A DNA stretch of 35,627 nucleotides from Dicyema japonicum (Eukaryota > Dicyemida > Rhombozoa > Dicyemidae). Below, piece after piece: positions 22,740-32,094 of this stretch. The stretch lies in contig RDEW01000019.1 of NCBI GenBank assembly GCA_011109175.1, positions 955,064 to 990,690 on the forward strand, read 5' to 3'. Each line of letters starts with the position of its first letter. Position 1 is the stretch's first letter. The notes below the pieces were generated by a model. It worked only from the letters and a program-made list of their open reading frames with translations, did no database searches and had not been told where the DNA came from. Position numbers and translations under genes: made by a program.

Positions 22740-22961
22740 ATAATAATAATAACAGCCTTTTTCACGGAGCCGTGGTATTAGCTCCGCATAGGCAGGACAC
22801 ACACTTTATTTAAGTAAAGAACAGTTAATTTTAACTAATCTTAGAACCAAGGAATGGTCTTCACTTCTTTTTTTTCTTTTTCTTGTGTGAGTGTCCTTTC
22901 TAGACAATCCAGTTCCGCAGTGAGTATTCACTGATGACGGCGTCACTCGTTAAACCCTTTT
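22740..22961 (-). repeat. ~220-bp SINE, copy 1
   Basis: Bounded by the 13-bp direct repeat CGTATTCCTTATA at 22727-22739 and 22962-22974. On the minus strand it starts GGGTTTAACGAGTGACGCCG and carries a purine-rich A/G tract. It has a palindrome AGTTAAAATTAACT and a GGAGC/GCTCC hairpin, and ends in GGCTGTTATTATTATTAT. The second copy at 30529-30753 is nearly identical in the core. I cannot identify the head as tRNA, 5S, 7SL or an snRNA. Confidence 0.85.
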
Positions 22962-22974
22962 CGTATTCCTTATA

Positions 22975-23284
22975 TTGAATATTAAAATATACTAATCTAT
23001 CTAATAATATATCAAAAAGAAATATTATTAATTACGATTTAATTATATTATATATCATGCCCTACGTGGTCAATGATTTTAATCATTTAAAAAAATAATT
23101 ATATATTTTTGTCCGTTATTGGATAAGGATTACTAATATATAAGTTTTTATTTTAAAATAATCACTTTTTTTTTAATTTTTTGGAAAAAATAAAATTGAA
23201 GAATGGGTACAGTATCAAAATACTTAGTTTTTAATATTTAAATTGTTTCTTAGTGAAAATAGTAAAATAATAACGAGTAAATTT
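22975..23284. other. AT-rich spacer, nothing recognised
   Basis: Extremely AT-rich and low in complexity. No feature was seen. Confidence 0.5.
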
Positions 23285-26035
23285 ACTAATTAAGCGTATT
23301 TTGATCCAGATTTTTAGTAATCCCTTTTCTTCTCTTAGACGAAGAGTGTGTCATAACCTCCTTGTTACTTCGCATCTCCACATCAGATTCAGTCAAAATA
23401 TCTCCGTTAGAGTCCAGTGGGCTGTCCTCACGGCATGCCAGTTCCACAAGTTGGGAGGTAGCAGAGGCGTATTCTTCATCGTATACCTTCATCCATGCTT
23501 ATGTTCAATGAGCATACTTTCGAGCGTTCTCTTCAGCACAACCGATTGGATGTAAGTCCTCGTTGATTCTTCAATAAATAATTTATCCATATGATTCTTG
23601 AAGCATCTTGAGACAACTCCATCCCATGTCAAAACCACTGGAATAATCTTCACTTGGAATTCATAGAGCAGCGATAGTTCATTTGCAGGCAAGTCATATT
23701 TGTGAAGTTTCTCAACTTCAACTTGCTTTAGTCGGTCTTGTGAGGTAATCCCCACTTCAATTAAAGTTATTTTCTTCTTTGTTTTGTCATGCACAAAAAT
23801 ATCAGGTTTATTGTATTGTAATTTTGATTCTGTCAAAATCGACGTGTCAACTCTAATTGGGGAATGATAAAACCACGGAGACAATCGGAAAATCTGTTGG
23901 CACAACAAAAGGAAGACTATATTTTGTAAACATCTGTCTAAAAGTGCTGAACGAGAAAATAAAAGCCAATGAATTCAAAATACAAAGAGCTAAATGGAAG
24001 ATGGTATTTACGTTATTAAATCGTCGCCGGTCAACATCAGAAGTCTGGAAGACAATTCGAAATATCTCGAAGGTGGATGAGAAGACACCCGTAATTGACG
24101 AATTCAGCCAAAAGGACCTAAACGCCATAATAAATACTATGCGAAAATCTTTCACAAAACCACAAAAGGACTAACCCACCCAAACCGCCGCTAAGAAAAC
24201 CGAAAAGGGATGAATTAACTTATTTCACGCAAAGGGAGGTAATGGCATTCCTAAGCCAAACAAAAGAGACACATTCACATGGTCGAGACGGAATTCCCAT
24301 AATCCTCCTGAAAAACCTAGGAAATGAGGGAATCAGTACCCTGACCAAAATCTACAACTGATCGATTAATTATAACTCAATCTAACGATATGGAAACTTG
24401 CAAACATTCGCCCAGTATTGAAGCCAGGAAAACCGAAAGAAGACCCAGCTTCCTTCAGGCCTATTTTTCTCTTATGCTCCATGTCAAAAATTCTGGAAAA
24501 GCTGATCCTCGCAAAAATCAGTGAAAAAACTCCTTATAAACCATTCCAGCATGGTTTCAAAAAGGATCGGTCCACAACGAGCTTTTCACATTTCTGACTA
24601 ACTTGATTCGCTCTGGATTTCTGTACAAGCCAAGACACCAGAAAACTATGTCATAACATGCTCAAAAACGTCATAACTAGCCAAGTGCCATTTTTTTTGT
24701 TTTTATTACTCGTAGAATCCCCGACCTTTGCAACCACACAGTCGACTGTTTTTCCAAACTTTTAAGGAACTGGAATAGAATTAATTCGCTCTTTAATGAA
24801 ATCGAGGTAAGTCCTCTTCCAAATGTCTTCCTGTCCAAATACAGCCTCTCTTTATTTGCAGGTTTGAGGTGAAACTTGAGTGACGTAAGCAGTTGCCGTA
24901 TTTGTTGGTCAATATCATCAAATTCATAAGGTTAATATTAATTAATCCTATATAATAGTTAGGGACATTGCGTTTTCATTTATTGCACGAAATAAGTTCA
25001 CAGAATTTAACTTTGTTTTGGAAAACATGGTTATTCTCTTAACATTTTCAAGTATGGACTTCATAACCTTGCCTAAAAACATTACTTCCCTCATTTTCAA
25101 AAACACCCAAATATCGATATCCACTGATTTTTTCCAGAGTCTCACAACGTGATGACGATTTTACATTAGAAAATGATTTTTTCGAATTCATCTCCAAGTC
25201 GGCAACATGAAAAAAATCGCGAACAACTTTCATCATTTTAATAACAGTATCTTCTTTTAGCCCAAATATCTTTAGGACATCAATGAATAAGTCAGTGTAT
25301 TAGGATCCTTCTGATTAATTTGGAGTGTTGGGAACATAGAATTAAGGGTCCTGCTCAAGGGTTTCATTACCATAACAAATAGTCGAGGGGATAATGAATC
25401 TCCTTGCAGAATTCCACGTCCCAGTTTTACAGAACCAATTCTTCTTCCAACTAAGTGGAGATTTACAGTCCATTTCTTGAATATGGTCTTTACAAAGTTA
25501 ACAATAACAATCCAATATCAGTAATTTGATATCTTGAGGCAAATTATCTTTCGTAATATAATATATTGCAGAATTTAGTCCCGACAAAACATTAACTCTG
25601 ACATACTTTCTCTGAATTTTGGGTGTTGGTTTTCGAGTATTTCTCGGAATTGACTTAATTTTCTCAATTTGTACTTTTAGTTCCTCAAGGCAATTTCTGA
25701 AGGTGGAAATTTCCACATTAGTATTATTTTGCACTTTGAAACATTCGCCTCCTTTTACATTGTTATTCCGATGTTCAGGTTTCAGCATCTTTTTTAGCTG
25801 ACATAGACTGGAACTCTTGGAGAACTTTTCATGGAACTTTTTAAGTACGAGGTTCCAGCCACCTCTAGGTATCCTTCCAAATCTTTGTTTCGTGGCAAGA
25901 AAAATCTGAGATACCCACTCAGCTTCAGAGAAACACTGGACCTCTTCAATAATGGCAGATCGTGAATGCAAGTGGGTTTGGGCACCAATATTCCCAACGA
26001 TGTTGATATTAGTTCTTGTGACATTATCCAGCCAC
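23285..26035 (-). mobile_element. REL-type (R2-like) retrotransposon, interrupted and inactive
   Basis: Minus-strand order: N-terminal region 25971-25498 (SRSAIIEEVQCFSEAEW), then RT from motif B at about 25470-25360 (VKLGRGILQGDSLSPRLFVM). A catalytic box follows reading FIDVLKIFG (about 25290-25260), then ADLEMNSKKSF and GYRYLGVFENEG. The connection region LTSLKFHLKPANKERLYLDR, ending near 24705, comes next. After an insertion on the other strand it resumes at 23870 with YNKPDIFVHDK, LIEVGITSQ (KPD-E nuclease-like core), IPVVLTWDGVVSRC and LKRTLES. RT fingers and motif A are deleted. Several frameshifts are present. The F/Y-x-D-D box has Val in place of the second Asp. It is a dead copy. 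Confidence 0.75.
23870..24700 (+). mobile_element. LINE fragment nested inside the REL element, opposite strand
   Basis: The plus-strand frame 23857-24174 gives the EN-RT linker (KMVFTLLNRRRSTSEVWKTI). In broken frames it continues to RPVLKPGKPKEDP, then SFRPIFLLCSMSKILEKLIL and PFQHGFKKDRSTTSF (about 24410-24590). These are the first RT blocks of a Jockey/CR1-like LINE. Both ends abut REL sequence on the minus strand. Junctions are approximate and no target duplication was identified. Confidence 0.65.
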
Positions 26036-26059
26036 AGACGACGGTCCTGCTTCTACTAT

Positions 26060-26630
26060 ACTATCTTCTATATTTGATTTTGCAGGAATGCCCATAGGAT
26101 TGATCATGTAATTGCAAATCGGCCCAATGAGAGATTTCAAATAGATTTAATCGATCTTAAAGGTATCAATTTTTTATAATCTTTAGGTTTAGAGAGTATA
26201 ATGATGGTTATTCGTGGCTTTTAACGTCCATTGATATTTATTCAAAATTTGCTGTTACAAAAAGCTTTAAAAAAAGTGGTTTGGAAGTTGCTGACAACCT
26301 TGAGGATATATTCATGGATTATGGACCATGTTTATATTTACAGTCGGACGATGGCTCCGAGTTTAAAAACTCACATGTCACTGCAATTTGCAAGAAATAT
26401 AACATTATTCATTCACGTACAAACAACCCACGTAGTCAAGGTATACAATTGAATTATTTTTATTTTAGGAATTGTAGAAAGATCCACTCACTCGAACTTT
26501 GTCGAAGATGTTATCGGATGATCCAAATAAATATTGGACAGAACAGATTAAAAAACTGTCCAATTTTATAATCTTAGTTAGAGAGATTCGTTAAATCAAG
26601 TGGAGAGGCAAGTTATCAATTTTTTATTAA
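26060..26630 (+). pseudogene. Integrase-core (rve) gene, broken, with a short intron
   Basis: Reads CRNAHRIDHVIANRPNERF, QIDLIDLK (first catalytic Asp), NDGYSWLLTSIDIYSKFAVT and LYLQSDDGSEFKNSHV (second Asp of the D-D-E core). NIIHSRTNNPRSQG then splices across a 28-nt GT-AG intron (26442-26469) to IVERSTHS, which carries the Glu. After a frame change, LSKMLSDDPNKYWTEQIKKL follows. A second candidate intron of 24 nt (26162-26185) precedes GLES, and one base seems lost just after it. D, D and E are all present, but at least two frameshifts and a late stop break it. Introns argue against an ordinary retroviral-type element. It could be a cut-and-paste transposon of the integrase-like kind or a host gene derived from one. 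Confidence 0.7.
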
Positions 26631-26639
26631 AAACCTGTA

Positions 26640-27348
26640 ATTGAAAGCTGCCTAATCCTCTCCTATGCCGACAATATCATTTTTGCCTTCAAGGACAGAA
26701 GCATTCAATCAGCGACTCAGTCCGCTCAACAAATGCTTGACAAGCTGGAACTATGGCTCTCGAAACAAAGACTCGACACATCAACAAAGTCTTCTGTCAC
26801 GCTGTCTGTGTCGAACCAAAAATCTTTTATGAGGAACGAGGTTATTCCTATAACAAAACACCGAAGATTCTGGAGTCACCTTTGATCAAGGACTCACCTT
26901 TATCCGACATGTTGAGAACAAAGTAACTTTTGCTCTGAGGAAAATGAGAATTTTAAAAGTACTCTCAAAAAAACTTATAGACCAAACTGATGGCCTTGTT
27001 ACGATTTATGGACAATTTATCCGACCAACGATGACGCATGCAAGTCCTTCATGGCCAATGCAGATTTCACGATCCTCCTCATTGAAACTATCAGCAATCT
27101 AAAAGACTGCAATAAGGTTAATTGGACCAGAACACAAAATCCAGTCCATTTAATATTTCTTAATCGAATTACAACGGAAACTCTTAAAGGGGACTAGTTT
27201 ACCAAGCTGCTCTCTATTCAGAAGAGCATTCAGGATTCTCGACCCCACCGGACTCGTCCTCTCCTGTGTCGGTCTGGGATCACTTAGTTAGATGAGAACT
27301 TTTATTTCTTTTTCTTTGACCCAGTGATCCTGGGGGTAATAATAGAAG
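26640..27348 (+). mobile_element. 5'-truncated LINE fragment with terminal stem-loop
   Basis: Starts at the RT catalytic box, here ILSYADNIIFAF with Asn for the second Asp. LDKLELWLSKQRLDTSTKSS follows, then decayed thumb and C terminus. The 3' end 27230-27348 matches 17222-17345. Stem GGGATCAC 27276-27283 pairs with GTGATCCT 27324-27331 and is followed by GGGGGTAATAATA. It is a pseudogene. Confidence 0.7.
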
Positions 27349-28029
27349 TGACCGTGAAACTCTATATTGATAGAGCCATCCGAAACAAATTTTCTCACTA
27401 AAGCCTGATGTGATAGACTGGAAAGTGGTCGTGGTAGATCTGTCTGCTAAAAAAAAGTCATAATTGAAGCAGGCATTTTCAGAATATGGGAGATTAGGAT
27501 CCGGAAATAAAATTTCGCCTCTCTCAAATAAATTATCTTTCGAATTACTAGTCTTAAGAATTGGGAGTTGCATGTAGTGAAACAATGAATTTGTCCTCAT
27601 GATCATATGAGATATGTTTTTGTGACTACTCAATACATAGTGTTTTACAATCTTGTTCACGTGCATATAAACTGTAAGAAACCAAGTGATGTACCCTACA
27701 ATGGATCTAATAAATTGGACCTTAAAAAATCATTATAATTCTCAACATTGTTCATTGTGAGTGAGTTCATTCTTTACTGCACCATTTGGAATGACTTACA
27801 TGACAGAATTCTTTTTAAGCAAAACTCAAATATATCATGGCGTCTTAATGTGCAGGTTTTTGTATGCTTCAAATATGATTCTCAAGATTCAATTGGTTCA
27901 ATTATAGTTTTCTGCTGGTAAACTGTGCTTCAACCAATTTAAATATTCTTTTGTAAAGCGATTAAAATAAACTTGTTACATTTGGTAGTTATTACATAGA
28001 GACAAATAAAAAAAGAAGAATTAATTATT
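27349..28029. other. Intergenic stretch, nothing recognised
   Basis: A 128-codon minus frame (27666-27280) overlaps the LINE end and has no family motif, so it is not called. The rest is AT-rich spacer. Confidence 0.4.
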
Positions 28030-28275
28030 AACCTATCATATGTAGAGAAAGAAACTAATAAAGTGTATCCAGTTTCCGCTGTCACAGAAACATATTCCTT
28101 ACAATCTCACACAAATACATTTCCTGTGGTTTTTGAAACCCTTCAAGTGTAGTGGGAGAGAGCAAATCATCTTTTTTTCGTGCCACCTTGACACTGGTAA
28201 CCATTTGAGACAGGTGGATCACAAAAAAGGAGTACCAGAAGAAACAAATCTCAAGTAGCCACATGGCACTACGAG
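28030..28275 (-). repeat. ~320-bp SINE-like repeat, copy 3 (degraded)
   Basis: Shares with copies 1 and 2 the minus-strand blocks GTGCCATGTGGC, CAGGGTGG-like centre, GCACGAAAAAAAGATGATTTGC and GGAAACTGGATACAC. The 3' hairpin partner has decayed, but GGTTAATAATTAATTC remains at the end. Confidence 0.65.
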
Positions 28276-28279
28276 GCTC

Positions 28280-28740
28280 AAATGATGAGGTCTTGAAATG
28301 ATCATCTGGATTGTTGAGAATAATCATTAGATCTATAACTAAAAGTATGCATTAAATTATTAACACTAGTTTCCATGACAACTAGCAATCATCAAAAAAT
28401 TCTAAAGCAGAAACCCCCATGGAGCCCTCGTGGTTCAGAAGAAGCAAAGTAATCACGAACTACTTTTTCAGCAGAGATGGATGATGTTCACCTTATAGGA
28501 CTGTGATTTCCACTTAACCACACTTTTTGTTGTCATTCTCTCATTGAGAGTGATAGGTTATTTTAATAAGGAAAAGCAGACCACAACCCCAATGCTATTT
28601 TTATAATATATAAAAATAATAAACTATTCCACCAATTGTATTGACTATAACTATAGATACAACACCATACTTTCCATTCTTGATATCATTTATAATAGTA
28701 AATAATCCAACTAACAACATCATACATAAGGACTTAAATT
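28280..28740. other. Intergenic stretch, nothing recognised
   Basis: AT-rich with scattered GC patches. No coding or repeat signal shared with other parts of the window was seen. Confidence 0.4.
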
Positions 28741-28872
28741 AAATTATTAACCCCGGCTTCGCCAGCAAGTGGGAAGCCGGCGACCATCAGAGAGCGTGCA
28801 GTCCGGACAGGCCGCTCCCAGAGATCCTCGACTTTTGCATCCGGTGGTCCAGGGCAGGGAAAAAGGTCCGAA

Positions 28873-30528
28873 CTACTCTGCCAGCCAGAAAAGGGTGGTG
28901 TCCACATCGTAGGCGAGCCAGTCCGATTCTGATCTTCCTCGGGAGCGATTGTTCCGTTGGACTGATATCAGGGGGGAAGCGCTCCAAGACTTTGTTATAT
29001 TGAAGTGTCCTAATGGCCCGTGTTGAGATGAAATCATGGATTCGGCGGGTCCAAGTTGAGTCTTCTTGAGGGGGGTGATCTTCGACAAGACTCTTTGTAG
29101 GTCAAAGAGGGTCCTGCGTATGTATCTGCGGTTTTTGTTACTTAGCAGAGCGTGAACTGGGTGATTCGGGTCGAACCACTGCCGTAGGAATTGTAAATTA
29201 CGCATTTCCAGGTGGTCATAGAGCGGGAGGATTTTCGACTCCCAATGTAAATGGTCGGTGAGGGTTGACTTTAAGCAGCCAGTTATTATTCTCAGCGTCG
29301 AGTTTTGCACTTTCTGCAGTTCTTGAGAAAGGGACAAGGAGATTGAGGGGGCCCAACTTGGTGAGGCGTAGTTGAGTGTAGTCCTGATGAACTGTTTGTA
29401 GAGAAGAGTTAAGTTTTCTTTTTGCTGACCGTTTGAGTGGCCAGCTACTGCCCGTAATATGTTAAGTTTCCGCTTGGCTTTTGTCATTATTTCCTCCACT
29501 TGTCTGTTGAAACAGAGTGAAGGATCGAAGACAACTCCAAGGATCTTCGGGTATTTATTTAAGGGGAGTGGTTCGTCTCCCAACGAGAGTGTGGGGTTTA
29601 GGTTGAATTGTCTTCGATCGGTTGTGAACAGGGTAGCTGATGACTTCGAGGTGGAAACACTCATCCAGTTTAAGTTCATCCAGTCGGATAGCAAGTTCAG
29701 GTGGTACTGCACTTTTTCGGTGGCCAGTCGAACATCGCCACTCCTGGATGCGATTACTAGATCATCGGCATATGTCAATAGTAACGTATTTTGGGTTGTT
29801 GGGATGTCTTTGACGTAAAGGTTGAAAAGTGAGGGTGAAAGGACTGATCCCTGGGGAACACCGTTTGGTAGGAGTCGATATCTTGATAGATTTGAATATA
29901 GATACGTATGACCCAGTCTTCCCGAGAGGAAATTTGTGAGCCATGACTTCCATACAGAGGGAATATTTGAAGAATAGATCTTGTTGCAGAGGACCACACG
30001 GGAGATTCTGTCGAAAGCTTTAGTTAGGTCAATAGAGGCCAAGACAGTTCGTTCCGGGGGTTTGCAGTTGTTGAAACCGTTGGAGATGTATTGGGTTAGT
30101 GTCAGTAAGTGCGTGGTGGTCGAGTGTAAAGGACGGAAACCATGTTGTGAGTCGGAGAGGTCGAGGTAGGGGGTGATTTCGTTAAGAATAATCCTTTCGA
30201 GGATTTTTGAGACAACAGATGTTAAGGAAATTGGCCTGAACGAAGAGGGCAAGGAGGAGGCTTTGTTGTTCTTGAGTATTGGGATAATGTTCGACTTCTT
30301 CCATAACATCGGGATGAAACACCTGTTAATGGAGAATTCGTAGATATCTTTAAGTGCCAAGAGCTCGTTTGGACCGAGGTGCTTTAGGTGGAATATGCTG
30401 ATCCGATCGGGTCCCGTAGCTGGTGAGTTTCTTGAGTTTGTAATGAGGTTTTGAACATGACATATTGATACTTCGAATCGTGCCTTTGTTACCCTTGGGG
30501 GTTTAGTAATATGAGGTCGATTTTCTTT
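28873..30528 (-). CDS. Reverse transcriptase of LINE
   Basis: Opens at the SINE's target duplication with KENRPHITKPPRV and has no start codon of its own. Motifs: SPATGPDRISIFHLKHL, IPILKNNKASSLPSSFRPIS, DSQHGFRPLHSTTTHLL, ASIDLTKAFDRISR (motif A Asp), GVPQGSVLSPSLFNLYVKD, LLTYADDLVIASR (motif C, both Asp), KYPKILGVVFDPSLCF (thumb) and LQKVQNSTLRIITGCLKS. It matches the fragment at 4055-5124 throughout. The frame is lost at the G6 run 29070-29075. The continuation RRIHDFISTRAIRTL to LARLRCGHHPF lies in the next frame down to 28787. The catalytic core is intact. Confidence 0.88.
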   Translation of the reverse strand, partial: KENRPHITKPPRVTKARFEVSICHVQNLITNSRNSPATGPDRISIFHLKHLGPNELLALKDIYEFSINRCFIPMLWKKSNIIPILKNNKASSLPSSFRPISLTSVVSKILERIILNEITPYLDLSDSQHGFRPLHSTTTHLLTLTQYISNGFNNCKPPERTVLASIDLTKAFDRISRVVLCNKIYSSNIPSVWKSWLTNFLSGRLGHTYLYSNLSRYRLLPNGVPQGSVLSPSLFNLYVKDIPTTQNTLLLTYADDLVIASRSGDVRLATEKVQYHLNLLSDWMNLNWMSVSTSKSSATLFTTDRRQFNLNPTLSLGDEPLPLNKYPKILGVVFDPSLCFNRQVEEIMTKAKRKLNILRAVAGHSNGQQKENLTLLYKQFIRTTLNYASPSWAPSISLSLSQELQKVQNSTLRIITGCLKSTLTDHLHWESKILPLYDHLEMRNLQFLRQWFDPNHPVHALLSNKNRRYIRRTLFDLQRVLSKITPLKKTQLGPAESMISSQHGPLGHFNITKSWSASPLISVQRNNRSRGRSESDWLAYDVDTTLFWLAE

Positions 30529-30753
30529 TTTTTTTTAAAGCCTTTTCACGAGAGCCATAATATTTATAGCTCCGCATAGGCAGGACACACACTTTATTTA
30601 AGTAAAGAACAGTTAATTTTAACTAATCGTAGAACCAAGGAATGATCTTCACTTCTTTTTTTTCTTTTTCTTGTGTGAGTGTCCTTTCTAGACAATCTAG
30701 TTCCGCAGTGAGTATCCACTGATGACGGCGTCACTCGTCAAACCAATTTTATT
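30529..30753 (-). repeat. ~220-bp SINE, copy 2, inserted in the LINE ORF
   Basis: Flanked by perfect 12-bp repeats TCGATTTTCTTT at 30517-30528 and 30754-30765. On the minus strand the tail is poly(A), whereas copy 1 ends in TTA repeats. In the ~165-bp core the two copies differ at about five positions by eye; the region near the 3' hairpin is more diverged. It supplies the stop codon that now truncates the endonuclease ORF. Confidence 0.88.
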
Positions 30754-32094
30754 TCGATTTTCTTTATTCATTGGAATATGACTCATTTTGCAATAGTGAG
30801 TCATCAAGTCATTTGCCTGGCAGTGGAAATCTTTCGTTTGGTTGTCCTTTCCAAGTCTACCTCCATGGGTTGTGCTCGATTCGGTTTGATTTGATTGTAT
30901 TTCTCTGATAAATCTCCAGAAACTTTGGGGTTTTGATTTTGGATTCAATCGAGAGACGAAAGTGGACCACTTCTCCTTTTTGAGCTCCGTAATGAGGTGG
31001 GTTATCTTCTTGTTTAGGGAAGAAATTTCATCTTGGAGTTGCTGGTTGGTTGTTCGGGAACGTTTTAGGTGTCTTCTCTCACAGATGAGATCCAATATTT
31101 CTTTGTTGAAAAATAGTTTGTAATCATGGATGAATCCTTTAGGGACGTGCTTTCTATCCGCCGAAAGGATGGCTGAGTTGAAATGTGCAATGGCTTTGTC
31201 TGGAGAGGTAAAATTTTTCACAGAGAAGTTTTCCAGCGACGTTTCGACGTCAACCGTGAAGTCGATCCATCTCGCCCTTTTGTAGTTTACATAGGTTCGC
31301 CTCGACATAGTTCGTCCGAAATGCAAGAAGATGTCGATCAGAATAGGGTTATGATCTGAGGGTAAGTCATATCTGACATCCCAGTAGATCGATTTTGCAA
31401 GGGGAGCTGAGCATATGGAGAGGTCAGGAGACGTATTAGGATCCCCAGGGCGTGTTCCACATCTCGTGTGTTGGCGGGGGTTATTTAATATCACTAGGTG
31501 TTCCAGTTCAGAGATCACTTGTTTCCCTCTGTGGTCCGAATTCTGGTTTCGGAACCATAGTGGATCTTTAGCGTTTAGATCGCCGCAAATAACTATGTTT
31601 TCGTATAGTTGAAGGAATTCTAGGTTTGGTCGGTAACTCTTCTGGCAGCAAGACGAAGGGGGAATGTAGATATTCAGAATTGTGTAAGGAGTTGACATAA
31701 TATTGATGGTGATGGATAACAATTCCATATGTTTATCAGAAGCCGCTGTCAATGTGTGGTCAGTGGTATCCGTGAATGGGATGGAGTTGTGAATGAGGGT
31801 GACCAGGCCACCACCGTGAGATCCATTTGATCGCTCAGAACGGAGCAAAGAGTAGTTTTTGAATTTTGGTGTTTGGGAGAAGGCAGACAAACGTGACTCC
31901 TGTAGAAGGGCAATGTCAATACGGTGTTTAACCAGGTACTCAGCCAATTCGGTATGTTTCGAGGTGATTCCATTGGTGTTAAGTTGTAAGATTCTGATGG
32001 GTCTATTCTGCGGCCCTGGGTTTAGTTCAATGTCACCGGATGTCAGGAGGGATTCTTGGGAGCGAAAGCTTCGTGCCCGCTCAATGGTCGCCAT
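30697..32094 (-). CDS. 2A peptide plus APE endonuclease of LINE
   Basis: ATG at 32094 gives MATIERARSFRSQESL, then SGDIELNPGP: the D-[VI]-E-x-N-P-G-P signature of 2A ribosome skipping, with the Gly-Pro break at complement of 32016-32011. The endonuclease follows: ILQLNTNGI, LLQESR (catalytic Glu), NIYIPPSS, ICGDLNAKDPLW (Asp, Asn), SPDLSIC and PSDHNPILI (Asp-His), all intact. A basic helical linker comes next (RARWIDF, then KKEKWSTFVSRLNPKSKPQSF). The frame remains open another 34 codons above the ATG without a Met. The last ~19 codons and the TAG stop are SINE sequence, so the natural protein continued into the RT. Confidence 0.88.
   Translation of the reverse strand: MATIERARSFRSQESLLTSGDIELNPGPQNRPIRILQLNTNGITSKHTELAEYLVKHRIDIALLQESRLSAFSQTPKFKNYSLLRSERSNGSHGGGLVTLIHNSIPFTDTTDHTLTAASDKHMELLSITINIMSTPYTILNIYIPPSSCCQKSYRPNLEFLQLYENIVICGDLNAKDPLWFRNQNSDHRGKQVISELEHLVILNNPRQHTRCGTRPGDPNTSPDLSICSAPLAKSIYWDVRYDLPSDHNPILIDIFLHFGRTMSRRTYVNYKRARWIDFTVDVETSLENFSVKNFTSPDKAIAHFNSAILSADRKHVPKGFIHDYKLFFNKEILDLICERRHLKRSRTTNQQLQDEISSLNKKITHLITELKKEKWSTFVSRLNPKSKPQSFWRFIREIQSNQTESSTTHGGRLGKDNQTKDFHCQANDLMTHYCKMSHIPMNKENRNKIGLTSDAVISGYSLRN

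Noticed and set aside
27280-27666. 128-codon minus-strand frame
   Set aside because: It overlaps the 3' end of a LINE fragment, has no recognisable motif, and its last codons read through a shared repeat.
30697-30755. C-terminal tail of the endonuclease ORF as a natural domain
   Set aside because: These codons lie inside the inserted SINE, which is bounded by target duplications.
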